NCBI GenBank assembly: GCA_963170055.1
Contig: CAUJGJ010000242.1
Location: 7,046,859 to 7,110,858 of the forward strand
DNA length: 64,000 bases
Direction of reading: 5' to 3'
DNA from: Halisarca cf. caerulea
Lineage: Eukaryota; Porifera; Demospongiae; Chondrillida; Halisarcidae
Part shown: piece after piece, positions 37,810 to 48,816 of the stretch
How the letters are laid out: each line of letters opens with the position of its first letter
Position numbering within the stretch: the first letter of the stretch is position 1
Translations under genes and position numbers: made by a program
The notes under the pieces: generated by a model
What the model was told of the DNA's origin: nothing
Database searches by the model: none
The model's input: the letters and a program-made list of their open reading frames with translations, nothing else

Positions 37810-38960
37810 ATACCTCTTTGAAGAGGGATCTGCGGTGGATGTCATCTACCTTGATTTTAAGAAGGCATTTGATACTGTTCCTCACAACGAGTTACTCTAC
37901 AAATTGTGGTGAATAGGGATAACTGAACAACTGTGGCTTCTTTTCAAAGCTATTTGTCTAATCGTCAGCCTTCCACCGAAATTGACAATATATACTCCAC
38001 CACGTGCACCCTCCCAGTCATTTCTGGAGTTCCTCAGGGTAGCATACCCAGGCCCCACCTATTTTTGATCTACATTAATGACCTCCCAAATTGCATCAAT
38101 TATTCTACCCCATGCCTATCTGCAGAAGACTCCAAGCTAATCTCTGCAGCGCATATCTTGTTGCAATGCAGCAGCCAACTCCAATCAGATATTGGCTCCA
38201 TAGATGAATGGTGTTCCACTTGGAAAATCTCAACAAATCCATCTAAATGTGCTTGCATAAGAATTCCCACTATCAGCTAACAATAATCTTGATCCCATGT
38301 ACTCACTAATTGACACGTACTATCCTACCTGCACTAACCTGCCACCAAGACGTGGGAGTATATTGGTCTCCAATAACTTATCTTGGTGAAACCACCTCCA
38401 ATCCATCTGTGCAACAGCATATAAATCCGCCATGCAACTTTATCCAGAGATGCATACGTCCCCACCAATCATGAATCCAACTAAGAGAATCACTGTTCAT
38501 CTCCCTAGTCAGGAGTAGATTAACCTACTGTTCGTAACTTTGGAGACCTCATCTGACAACAGACATATCATAATGATTGAGAAAGTCCAAAGACAAGCCA
38601 CTAGGTACATAGTTCAAGATTATAGTTACACAATCAACTACGAAGACTGATTAGTCCAACTTGAGATGCTGCCTTTGACGTACTGGCTAGAATGGCAGGA
38701 TATTACTTCTCTTCATAGTAAAATGCATTCAAAACCCATCCAACAATTTCAATATATTTGATTATCTCTCTTTCAGATCATCATCAAGAAGATTTAAGTC
38801 TTCAAACAAACTCCAATTTAACTTCAGACGTTCTACACCCACTAAGCACTTCTTCTTCAATTAAATTGTTAGATTGTTCAATTCACTGCCCGGCCAGGAT
38901 TGATTTGTCACTACCATTTACAAGTATCGAAAAGCTCTAACCACCTTCTGGGACCATTTT
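37810..38960 (+). pseudogene. Jockey/CR1-type reverse-transcriptase remnant
   Basis: The plus strand encodes DVIYLDFKKAFDTVPHNELL, a stop, then YLSNRQPSTE, ISGVPQGSIPRPHLFLIYIN and the site where FADD-type elements carry their catalytic pair; here it reads SAEDSKLI, so the second aspartate is kept but the first is changed. The C-terminal part near 38830-38940 includes RLFNSLPGQD-like and LSLPFTSIEKL blocks. Stops and shifts show that it is inactive. Orientation is opposite to the neighbouring C-terminal fragments, so it is a separate insertion. Confidence 0.8.
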
Positions 38961-39349
38961 AGACACAACTTTTATCCTAATCTTGCATGTATCTACCACT
39001 ATGTGTGTCCTTGTTATAAGTGACATTTATATGACTATTTCCTGTAGCATCACTAATACGTATAATGTTTATTAATTTTGAGTATGTCCTAAAACTTAAC
39101 TTCATTGCCTCTCGCTCATTTTCTAGTGTCACTTAGTATAATACATTTTTGTAAAGCCATGCACTTGCTTTTTTGCTACACCAACGTTTGGTATTAGACC
39201 AACAGTCATCCAAATAGGTAAATGATTGAAATACCATAATAGTATCCGACGTCCGGTCTCCGGAAGTAATATCTCATCAACGCGCCATTGTAGTTTTGAA
39301 AGGAAATAATTCGCCAGTAGTAGTAGACTGTGACTGTTCCAGCAAAACG

Positions 39350-40340
39350 ATGGGAGAATCTTGCGCGCTGTTCGAAAGCACTTTACTGGAGACTATGGAT
39401 TACTCTTCTCTAGAGTGTTTCAAACGCCATGGAATTAGTTACAACCATCCTGGGGACGGGCTAAGAATGAGACCATTGGAAAGAGAAGATTACGAGAAAG
39501 GGTACATCACTCTGTTATCACAGCTAACTAAAGTTGGTGATGTCTCTAGGCTAAAATTTGAACAACGTTTTGATGAAATGAAGAATAACCCGGGTTCATA
39601 CTACATCATAGTGGTTGAAGTACGTAAGTATCAAAGGCTGGGTCTTGTTAATTTTTAGTGCAACACGTACATTGCGTACGTCAATAGACACTCCAACCAA
39701 CGTAGGTTAGTGTATCCATAGATACTCTATACTACAGAGTATAGAGTATCTATGGTACGTGTATTGGCTGGTTACAAGATCCTTATTCATTTTTAGGTTC
39801 AACAACCTCTACAACTTTAGCTCTTTCTTTACTTCCTTTTACATGCATACACTATGTGGTGTTCTACACCTTTTTATTGTTTTCTTGCATCTTTTTGTTA
39901 GTTAGGTAACACCATTTTTGGCTTCCCTGGTATTCCCTCACCTTCCTGAATTTTTAACATTTTATGTGCGACTTCCCTTCACCAAGTGTCGAGGCATAAT
40001 ACCAGGACTTGCTACATATACAACGCATTTAACTTTGTCTACTAATGATGTGGCTCCCTGCCCCATGTTTGCCCCGTGGTGGTGTTAAAAGTCAATAAGG
40101 AACCAGATAGGCATAATAGTCCTGTTGGGCAAGATGTATTTAATTACATTTAGAGGTGCTTATACAACCTCACAGCCTATGATGTAGGCTATATAATATT
40201 ATGCATCAGGTTTATTCACTTTCCAATGCTTGTGTCATTTGTATGTATGCCTCACATACACAATTTGTAACAGTCTTTTGTGTCCTGTACATACACATTA
40301 TAGGACTGATTTGCTCATGGATGCACGCACGCATGCACAT

Positions 40341-40374
<34 letters not shown>

Positions 40375-40733
40375 GCCTCACTTTGTATGTATCTGATTGT
40401 GGAATTTTGATATATTTCTTGACAAACAAGATTGTACTTCCTTTACAGGATATAGCTGAAAGCAAAATTGTGTGTTCTGCAACTTTGCTCATAGAGAGGA
40501 AATTTATTCATGGAGCGTCTCTACGTGGGAGGATCGAAGATGTAGTTGTTGATGAGGGATATCGCAGTAAGCATCTAGGCAGACTTGTTTTAGAAACTCA
40601 GACAGAACTGAGTAAACTACTGGGGTGTTACAAGATAACATTGGATTGTAAACCAGCATTGGTTGGATTTTATGAAAAGTTTGGTTACTCTCAAGAAAAC
40701 TGTATCTTTTTAGTGCAAAGGTTTTTTGATTGA
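39350..40733 (+). CDS. GNPNAT1: Glucosamine 6-phosphate N-acetyltransferase (2 exons, 184 aa)
   Basis: Exons 39350-39619 and 40449-40733, phase 0, frame closes at 184 aa, the same length as human GNPNAT1. I chose the ATG at 39350; the frame runs further up but only from a TTG. The enzyme acetylates glucosamine 6-phosphate with acetyl-CoA to give GlcNAc-6-phosphate, the step feeding UDP-GlcNAc synthesis. Diagnostic blocks: LRMRPLEREDYEKGY (residues about 38-52), ERKFIHGASLRGRIEDVVVD (106-125), the acetyl-CoA loop RSKHLG (129-134) and CYKITLDCKPALVGFYEKFG (150-169). The loop carries Ser-Lys-His where human has Gly-Lys-Gln. The intron carries a CA repeat (40344-40373). Upstream lies LINE debris. 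Confidence 0.95.
39716..39755. repeat. Perfect 16-bp-arm palindrome
   Basis: Arms CCATAGATACTCTATA and TATAGAGTATCTATGG around an 8-bp loop, inside the GNPNAT1 intron. The outer 12 bp (CCATAGATACTC) also form the outermost end of the 790-bp element at 54004-54793. Possibly a minimal internal-deletion relative. Confidence 0.7.
40344..40373. repeat. (CA)n microsatellite
   Basis: About 14 CA units in the GNPNAT1 intron. Confidence 0.95.
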
Positions 40734-41254
40734 ACTATTAAAGTTATATATAATGTGCTCACACAATCACAATGGTTCACTATTTATTCCCACCAAGGAC
40801 AATGTACATATATAATTATTGTATTATTATATAGGGGAACACATTATTATTCAAATCGAAGAATATAGCCATGATACAAAAGAAGGAATATTATTATGGT
40901 TATGTATTTAATTGTACAAAATTGTCGTATTTAATGCTGAATACAATATTATTTCAATGCAAATTTGGTGCATGTGAATATGCATGCAGTGGGAGCAGCA
41001 TGCATGGCCAATCCAATCAATCTCTTCCCCATATAAATGTGTGGATAAATTAGGTATATAGAATTAAGTGTATACATGCAGGTTAGTTCACAACGGAGGG
41101 TCAGATAAATTAATGCTCAAGGTTTCTGGATAAACCAGTGTCAATCACATATAAATCAGATCGATGTGACTGTACATGTATATAATACTGCTGGATATAA
41201 TAGGTATATAGGATAATATAAGAAACTGTACTCATGTATAGTGTGCATTACTGT
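40734..41254. other. Convergent intergenic gap, GNPNAT1 / BTB-TLDc
   Basis: About 520 bp between two converging genes, so it should contain both 3' UTRs. A partial copy of the GGATAAACCAG repeat (41094-41180) is present. No gene seen. Confidence 0.6.
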
Positions 41255-44200
41255 CTATATTGATGTACTAAAAGGTCCAGATGAACAAGGTTTAAAAACT
41301 TCATAATCTTCTACTTGGAAAGAATACGAACCAGTAAACAGATGAGCAGAGATTTCAAGAGGATTTCCATATGAATGAAGGAGATTGGAATAAGAATCTT
41401 TGTTGATGTTGCACTCGCTACTTATGAACAAGTCTGCTCCTGCTCCAAATATAGGGCCAGAACTACAGTGAACAACCACAAGAAAGTACAATGATGACTC
41501 TATATCCTTATTAGGATGTTCTACATACATATGTTGCTTGCATGGTGCAATACAAAAAGTTATCCTCTCTCTGAGTATAGTGAATCGAGAAATACAAACC
41601 AATACAAAGCCTTTTAAACAGTGGATTGCTATACCACATCAGGTGTACACTGTTGTACAACAAAACCCATACAACAATGTTACATACAGAGAAGGAAATA
41701 CCCTGTGATTGAACTCATTCTCCTATACCAAGACAGCCAAAGAAAGGTGAACTAGTATTACTGGGATATACTATAGTATGTAATGTATAGTAAATACAGT
41801 GTATTCCAAGTACGTAATACTATAGACAACATAATATGGTCCTTTGCTATAAAAAGGGTGGAAATTCTACAATTACAATGTGTATTTGCTTGAGTATAAG
41901 CCAAAGTTATAAACTCAATTATGTGCAATTTTTTCTAGGGCCCAACTTCTATAGGTATATAGATACTACATGCAACCTTTTTCTGCAGTAAAGATATGCT
42001 GTGTACATGTGCATGCTGTGTATCCACGTACGTAACAACATGAGATATAGGGTGACATATGGCAAATTGGGTGCAATTTACACATGCATGTGACAAAGAA
42101 ATACAAGTGTGATACAAAAGAAATTCATGTACAGTGGAACCTCTATAACAGACCCTTTGGGAGCTGAAAAACAGTTTGTTGTACAGAGGTTTCCACTATT
42201 TAGAGGTTATTCTATATGCATAGCAATCTATCTGGACCCACAAAAACAGTCTTTTATATGGAGAGGTTTCCAGTTATAAGAGGTTCCACTGTATTCCGAA
42301 ATCCAACATAAATATTCACCATGTTATGTACAAATAAAATAATATATTACCTTGGATGACTTTGGATAGCGTATGAAGGCTGCTTTATCTCAAGCTTTAC
42401 TGGCTTGTTGTCTCCATTTACAAGAGAAAAAAGAAAGGCACTACAAGTGAAAACAACAATACCATCAGGAATAACACTGAAAACTTTAGGCAGGCATAAG
42501 AGTAGATACATACATGTTGGAACTGCCATATCGTCCTTTGCGAGCTTTACTACTCCAAGAAACATCTGTATATCCTCCAAATATACTCCCACAACAGCTC
42601 TAAGTACATACATAACAAAGGGTTGATCACACATGCATATACAGCCTGTCTGCAAACAAAAACATAGAAATATCAAAGCCAAAGTTCAGACAATACAACA
42701 TAAAATCATATTCCTGTTGTTACATAATTCTAACCTTGATGAGAACCAACGTGGAACCTTGATTATCTGCATATGTATGGAAATCTCTAGCATGAAAACC
42801 ATCTCTAGAAGCACGAAACAACAGAGACCATTCTTGATCTTGAATACCATACCTAAATACATATTGTAGCAAGCAGAATGAATAAGACAATCAAAAATCA
42901 GTACCACATATCACACTAACCATTCATTCAATAAACTCTGCAGTTGTGGTTGACTTGATATAATGTCTGAATCAGCAAAGAAGTCAGTTGATCCTCTAGG
43001 TCTTGACAGTGTTTCTTCCTTTTTCATACCTGGTACAGCCGCATTGCGATACCTATATAGAGTAATCACTGGTGTTTAACATGCCTAGTCAGAACACTAA
43101 GTTATCATCATCGCACTTTTTGACCTACATCTTATGTGCACTATACATGTAACATCAAAAACAACCCAATCTACCATGATTACATCCACATTCTAAACAT
43201 TACATAACCTTGTTAGATACTGCAAACATGGTTCACGGGAAGTTCCCAAACATACTAGTCAAAGTACTTGAATATGTGAAATCATGTATAGAAACTATTA
43301 TGTACTGCATACGTACATACTTAATGTTAAATAAGGTGTCCATAAAATGGGCACCAATTTGGTGCAGACTGACATTGCTTGTTTTCGATATGGAAATTAC
43401 CAAAACCCAAAAAGTTCTATTTATGAAGGAAAGGATTAAATACAGACAGTTCTTGCTCAGCAAAGTATGTACAAACATACAGGGAATCTTCAAAAGCCCT
43501 TCAAACACCTTTATGTGCCCCTACACCAAAACTTGTTGGGGATATGTGCCCTCTGTGCCCGCAACCCCTCTGATTCCTCCACCTACAGTTACTGTAATAC
43601 TTGCCTAGCAAGAGTTTCTTCTACAGTCAATAGACCAGTAGGTTCCACTTCCTGTGCAAATACCGAAGAGCCTATTTCCATTAATCTGACATGCTGCAAC
43701 ACTCCCTTCAGCATCTGAAAAATAATCCAAATACATACAGAAACAGATTATACAATTTATACAAAATTAGACTTACATAATGTAATCAGTGACATAAGTA
43801 GACAATCTGCTTTGGCCGCCAAATAGTTTACAGTACTTACAATACAATCAGTGGTCAATATCAGACATCAGGAGGTACCTGCATGCCATTTTTATAAGGA
43901 ATCTTGCTGCAAAAGATAAACTGGACTACTCCTCTGTTATATTTCAGGTTGTCATAAATTTAGTGATTTCAGGTGGCTACGAATTTGGTAACCAACAGCA
44001 TAGCACCTTAAAACACTGATCACAACATTTACACATGCACTAACAGTCTTAAGCTTTAGTCTGTCTTCTTCACTCCACTGAGTAGGGTTAGCTGGGCACT
44101 GGGCTTGATGACATCCCCATCTCAACACGCTTCTCCATACATCTTCCTCTGGTAAACATAACTATCAAGTTCACCAAAAATTACACAAGAATGACTTTGT

Positions 44201-46453
44201 GCAACACCATGCAACTTGTACCAGAGCCACAGCAAAACACATACGTACAGTGCATAACTTCATTTACAAAGCATATCACATGAAAATGTAATTGTTGAGT
44301 ATCAGTGTATCTAAAAATCTCAATTCAACATACAGAGATGTTCGTACAGCACATATGTATGTACCTTGTCACTTTTGACGATTCTGATTAAGGCCTCCTT
44401 TGACAGCTGTAGAAAACTATCTGTAAGAACAACATCTCTAGCTCGTCTTTCAACAAACTTCATACATAAGTTAACCAGTGACAGAAGCACAGGATCTTCC
44501 CTTTCTTCAGGATTCAAGTACTGCTCTTCTATCTTACATAAGAGAGCACAAACTGATGATGCTTCGAGGGATTGTGATAAATGGTCCAAACAGTAAGACT
44601 GCAAACTTGTCAATCCAAGATTCTTACATATGCCAAGAATTTCCAAAAGATCCATGTCATGTAAATCAATCTACAGAAAATTCAAGATGAAATTAAATAA
44701 GGACTTTCGAAAGCGAAGTATGTAAAATGGACATCGCTACTGCTCAACAATAGCATCACAGCTTTAAATGTCTTGGTCAGTGCACCTGCCAGAAGTGTGG
44801 CTTGTGTCGAAAAGAGATTAGAAAATAAAAATGTATTGCATCATGCGAGTAATTTGTGAGCAGAATACACATTACTAAATAGTCATTGCTGAAAACGTAT
44901 TCCAACTACCCACTACCTCATTTACACCTGCAACTGGCTATACCAAACATATACATGTTACAGGAAATAAGTAAGTTCATACTCTATAGTCAGGATGATA
45001 CAGTCCCAACTAATGGCCACACATCATAAAACACATAAAAAGTACAGTCTCAATATGCACTACTTTCAGGTTAGTATATTTGTAGCATAAGCATATTATA
45101 TAATTGTAGTATAACAATAATAATAAAACAATTGGCAATACAAGAGTTAAGCAGCATTCTATGAAACATGTAATTAAAACTGATAGGACCTTTGTATCTT
45201 AATAAAATTAAACTGAAGCCTGACAATAAACAATATCTGTAAAAAATACAGATACAGTCCTAAGTTCTTTCAAACTATGTACGTAGCTACTCACTAAAAA
45301 CAGATAATATGCATTGCAGACCACAATTGAATACATGAACAACTGAGCCAAGGAAAGAGGAAAACAGAAGGCTTTCCATTTAGGAGTGCCCAACTCTGGA
45401 AGGTTTTCAAAAGTAATTCCAAACTTTACAAAATCAGCACAACCAGTACTATGTACTTAGAATCATTAGACATTTAAGATTACAAGCATGGGTACATGTA
45501 CGTATATACAAATCACAATAATTATAAATTCACATAACTACACTGCTAACCAAAACAAGCATTAATACAAGAGCACACAAAATGGCATGCACTACCATGT
45601 CTTGTGTAGCCAGACCCTCAACTTGGCTCCTTGATCATTTTAAAATGCTGATGTGTTGAAACCTCTCCTTCATCCAGAAGGATCAAAAAGGTTTGAGGCT
45701 AGCTACTCAAGACATAAATGAACTTGTTTTCTTAATCGAAGACCAATTGGAATAGTATCATGATTCAATAATAAGGAAAGTGTTTTAGCAGGCTATTCTT
45801 TTTGGTCACCAAAAATAATGATATCTGCAACTACCAATTAATGATCTGAAATACATGACCAAGTTGTCACCCAGTTGACCACTTGTAACCAAGGCCCCGT
45901 ACATGAATGACATACGACTTCCTGATGTCTGCTTAGTCAGCCACAATAGTATGTATATAATATTATTATCTATGCAGCTACAATCAACACAAGTAAACAT
46001 TCTGGTGATTAAAGTACGTTTTCTGACTACAACACTAAGTGAGACCATAGATATTATCTACGGTGAGACATGAGTACACTCACTTACTTCACCAGTGTAC
46101 AAATACTGCGATACCCGCTTGAGGGCTGACAGAGAACACCTTTCACTAATAGGTACAACAAGAGGAATACTTTTCCTCGTGTCGCGTAGCAAACACATTC
46201 TCTCTTTCCAGTATTTCGCAGTTCTTGCCATTAAAATGAAAGAATGAACTCTGATCCCCTTCTTTGGAGGTGTCCCATTTGGAACCAAAATCACATCAGC
46301 GGTTTCATCGTTATACATCTTCTCCAAATCTCGACTCATAAGATGATGTGAAGTTCTCAATGGTGGAGAATCGATTCTTTCGGGTGTCTGTAAGCCAACC
46401 GAGAGCCCCAAGGAGGTGGATGACTGACAGTCTGACGTCGAACTCTTTTCCAT
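41255..46453 (-). CDS. BTB-BACK-TLDc protein with a one-base frameshift (9 exons, about 509 aa if unbroken)
   Basis: Exons, 5' to 3': 46453-46088, 44670-44365, 44146-44045, 43714-43593, 43053-42921, 42852-42735, 42599-42514, 42440-42351, 41462-41255. Start at the ATG 46453 (the frame above it begins with TTG). Exon 1 is a BTB domain (ETADVILVPNG..., IRVHSFILMARTAKYW, VSQYLYTGEVSE). Exons 2-4 look BACK-like (DLLEILGICKNLGLTSLQSY; EDVWRSVLRWGCHQAQ). Exons 5-9 form a TLDc domain: WSLLFRASRDGFHARDFH, IFGGYTDVSWSSKARKG, AFLFSLVN, SGPIFGAGADLFIS, then SYSFQVEDYEVFKP. TLDc proteins are linked to oxidative-stress protection and V-ATPase; BTB domains often recruit Cullin-3. Exon lengths sum to 1531, one too many: exon 5 is open in one frame before, and another after, a run of six T (43020-43025, plus strand). 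Either a sequence error or a real disabling indel. Confidence 0.82.
42130..42293. mobile_element. MITE with TACAGTGGAACCTCT ends
   Basis: About 164 bp in the last intron of the BTB-TLDc gene. Left TACAGTGGAACCTCTATAAC, right TTATAAGAGGTTCCACTGTA, nearly perfect inverted ends with extra internal copies. CAGT...ACTG ends again suggest a Tigger-like MITE (inference). Confidence 0.75.
45596..45716. mobile_element. Inverted-repeat element in BTB-TLDc intron 1
   Basis: About 120 bp; the left side reads ATGTCTTGTGTAGCCAGACC and the reverse complement of the right side reads ATGTCTTGAGTAGCTAGCCT. Non-coding; the CCAGACCC motif recalls the TAGTCTC foldback family. Confidence 0.5.
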
Positions 46454-47198
46454 CACCTGTCTACAACGTAATGCTGACAATCTCCACTTTTAATACACGT
46501 ACAACTATATACAATGATTTAAAACACTATCGGAACGCTTTCTATTATCTATGGTTCTACATCTACAGTTTTTTGCCGTACTTGCCTACGATGTTCTTTC
46601 ACCCCACCATAGATATTCTATACTTCTAGGGTATCTATGACCCCACTAACTCCACCCCATTAATTAAATGGCTGCAAGGTAGTCTCGCGTAGCAAGACCC
46701 ATACCCCTGTGCTGAGCCTGAGGTGATTGACTCAGGGATTTAATGAACAGGCATACATGATAAGCACTTTGGGTGGAGTCCAAGAAACTACACGTTGTAT
46801 GTACTAGTACAACTTGTTTGGAGTAGTCTAACTGGTATGATTAACTTTGGTATAATTACTACTGTCTTCATCAATTAATGTTCAATTGTCACACAGTGAA
46901 ACTCTGTTATATAGTAAGAACCTGGGTTAGTAAGTACTCATTGTTCTGTCTCCACCTCATGCAATACCATTGAAAGCACCTTGGACAGTAAGTATCTCAG
47001 ATAGTGAGTACCTATTTTGATTTCTCTTGAGGGTACAGTACTTACTATCCAAGTCCTACTATATCTACCAATTCATTCTGTCTGTTCATCGATCCCTTAA
47101 GGTCCTTGACAAAGCAACAACTCTGCTCAGGTGGTGTTAAATCTTTAAGATGTACCAGTCTGCTGCGGAAGGTACCTTGGATGGAATTTCAGGGAGCT

Positions 47199-47272
47199 GA
47201 GAATCCTGCAAACATACTTAATTGGACAGACACTTGATGTAGGGCCATGTCACAAATGCTTCGGCATTGAGG
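47199..47272. repeat. Direct repeat pair member 1
   Basis: GAATCCTGCAAACATAC followed by ACAGACACTTGATGTAGGGC and CAAATGCTTCGG. 48117-48187 repeats this with point changes in the same orientation, so both are pieces of one dispersed element. Confidence 0.65.
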
Positions 47273-48116
47273 GAGATTGTTAGCTGTCTTGATGCTCATG
47301 AACTGGTGCAGTGATATACCTGCTGTTGAAAGTTGGTGGATAGGCATTACCTTTGATTGAGGTTTCAATGATATTCTCTTTTCTTCTCTGTCTGCTCTGC
47401 TCATGAGTGCAATGCTATATACTATCTCCATTGGTTGGTAAAACAGTTTTGAAGGTACTATCACCATGCATTCACCATGTGTGTGAAAATGGTATGTAGA
47501 TGTCATATGGGCCATACTACAAAAGGGCTTGGTACAAATATTCCTATACCATCTCAATAGCATTGAGCCAACAGTCCACCTCTGAAAAAGAATCAGATGA
47601 CAGGATGATTTCATTCTAGATGTACAATATAGTGCCTCTTTTCATAGACCACCCTAATTAGGGATATGCGACAGGTTGTCTCTCAAAGAGGTGGTCTCTG
47701 ATGCTCGAGGGGAAGATTAATATGGAGCACATACACATTGGTGACCAGCAAAGCCGTTCTTTCAAACGGGGTGGTCTCTCAAAGGGGGGTTACACTGTAT
47801 ATACATATGCCTAAAGAGAGACGTGGATGGCTGTACTAACACAGTGCATGTGTGAGAAACCAGCCAAGACCCACCACTCCACTGTGCACACCAAATAAAC
47901 ACTCATGAGCATAGCATGCAGCCAACTTGTCCTCATGCAGATATCATAGGAGAAATAAAAGAAGAAAGAGAACCACTAAACATTGAAGGTAATTGTCTAT
48001 CCACCAAATTTCAACAGCAGGTATGCCATTACACTCAATGTTTGATATTTTGGATGTATACCATGTAATCTATTGCAGATGGTGCATGTAGTTGAAGAGC
48101 AACTTAGATATCCAGG

Positions 48117-48187
48117 GGCTGCATGAGGATCCTGTAAACATACAGACAGAAGCACTTAATGTAGGGCAATGTTACCAATGCTTTGGG
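48117..48187. repeat. Direct repeat pair member 2
   Basis: GGATCCTGTAAACATAC, then AGAAGCACTTAATGTAGGGC and CCAATGCTTTGG, running directly into a poly-G tract (48183-48207). Diverged copy of 47199-47272. Confidence 0.65.
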
Positions 48188-48207
48188 GGGGGGGGGGGGG
48201 GGGGGGG
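48183..48207. repeat. Poly-G tract
   Basis: About 25 guanines; probably a slippage-prone element tail. Confidence 0.9.
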
Positions 48208-48769
48208 TCATTTGTCTCAATACTCATTGGTATGCATTGTGTGCAAAGTATTATATATTCAGAGTGCCCACAGGTGTACATCGAACATGATACATATATT
48301 GCAAGGCAGATCCCAAAGCAACAGGTGGCTCAATGTGCGCACCATTATGTCATCAATAATTTAATGGTGATCCGGTTACATCTACTCCATTGAGTATGCA
48401 CATACATGGAACATTTAGTCCATCAGGTAAAGACACAGGTACAGCTCATATCATGCATGATGCAATCCCCACATGACAACAAGATGCATGTTAGAAAGTT
48501 TGCATGCACATACATGCATGAAGAGCTAGTGCATGCATGCATGATAACAACAGAGAAAATTATAAGGTACATGCATGCAGTACTTCTAAGGAGTACACCT
48601 CACTAGTGACCAGACTATAAGACCACAGCATACTTGCATGCATGCAATTGTGTTCACTATAGTTAGTTTGGTGCACCCCATTTACATGTATCATGTACAT
48701 CTCAGAAAACAACTCATGTTGATCATATACATTATCACACATGTATTAGTTAAAGTTAAATCTCAATAT

Positions 48770-48816
48770 TTAGACAGGATGCCCCTTCAGCCCTTTGCCT
48801 GGTCTTCCAGGGGGTC
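48770..48816 (-). other. Candidate terminal exon of the collagen gene
   Basis: An acceptor (TTCACAG) is followed by a short open stretch. In one phase it reads GPPGRPGKGLKGHPV then stop, which is collagen-like. In the phase required by the trimerisation exon (phase 0) it reads DPLEDQAKG then stop (48787-48816). Either could end the collagen, or this is chance; the 1.4-kb intron implied is unremarkable here. Confidence 0.3.

Larger units (their letters stand above)
46454..48769. other. Intergenic DNA upstream of BTB-TLDc with repeat relics
   Basis: No gene was recognised. Contains a CATAGATATTC...GTATCTATG inverted motif (about 46611-46640), a half foldback near 46679, a MITE-like stretch (46897-47090), two related 70-bp segments (47199-47272 and 48117-48187) and a poly-G tract (48183-48207). 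A minus-strand open frame at 47189-47614 resembles nothing I know and overlaps the repeat. Confidence 0.55.

Noticed and set aside
39296..39349. Upstream extension of GNPNAT1
   Set aside because: It begins with TTG; the first ATG (39350) gives exactly the family length of 184 aa.
42600..42682. Upstream extension of BTB-TLDc exon 7 (TGCICMCDQPFVMYV)
   Set aside because: It is in a different frame from the TLDc sequence; the acceptor at 42600 (CTTAG) gives a smooth TLDc join (LIK then SCCGSIFGGYTD).
47189..47614. Minus-strand 141-codon frame containing VYSIALMSRADREEKR, superficially like endostatin (YSIVRRADR)
   Set aside because: The rest does not follow endostatin order, and its 3' end lies in a dispersed repeat also found at 48117-48187.
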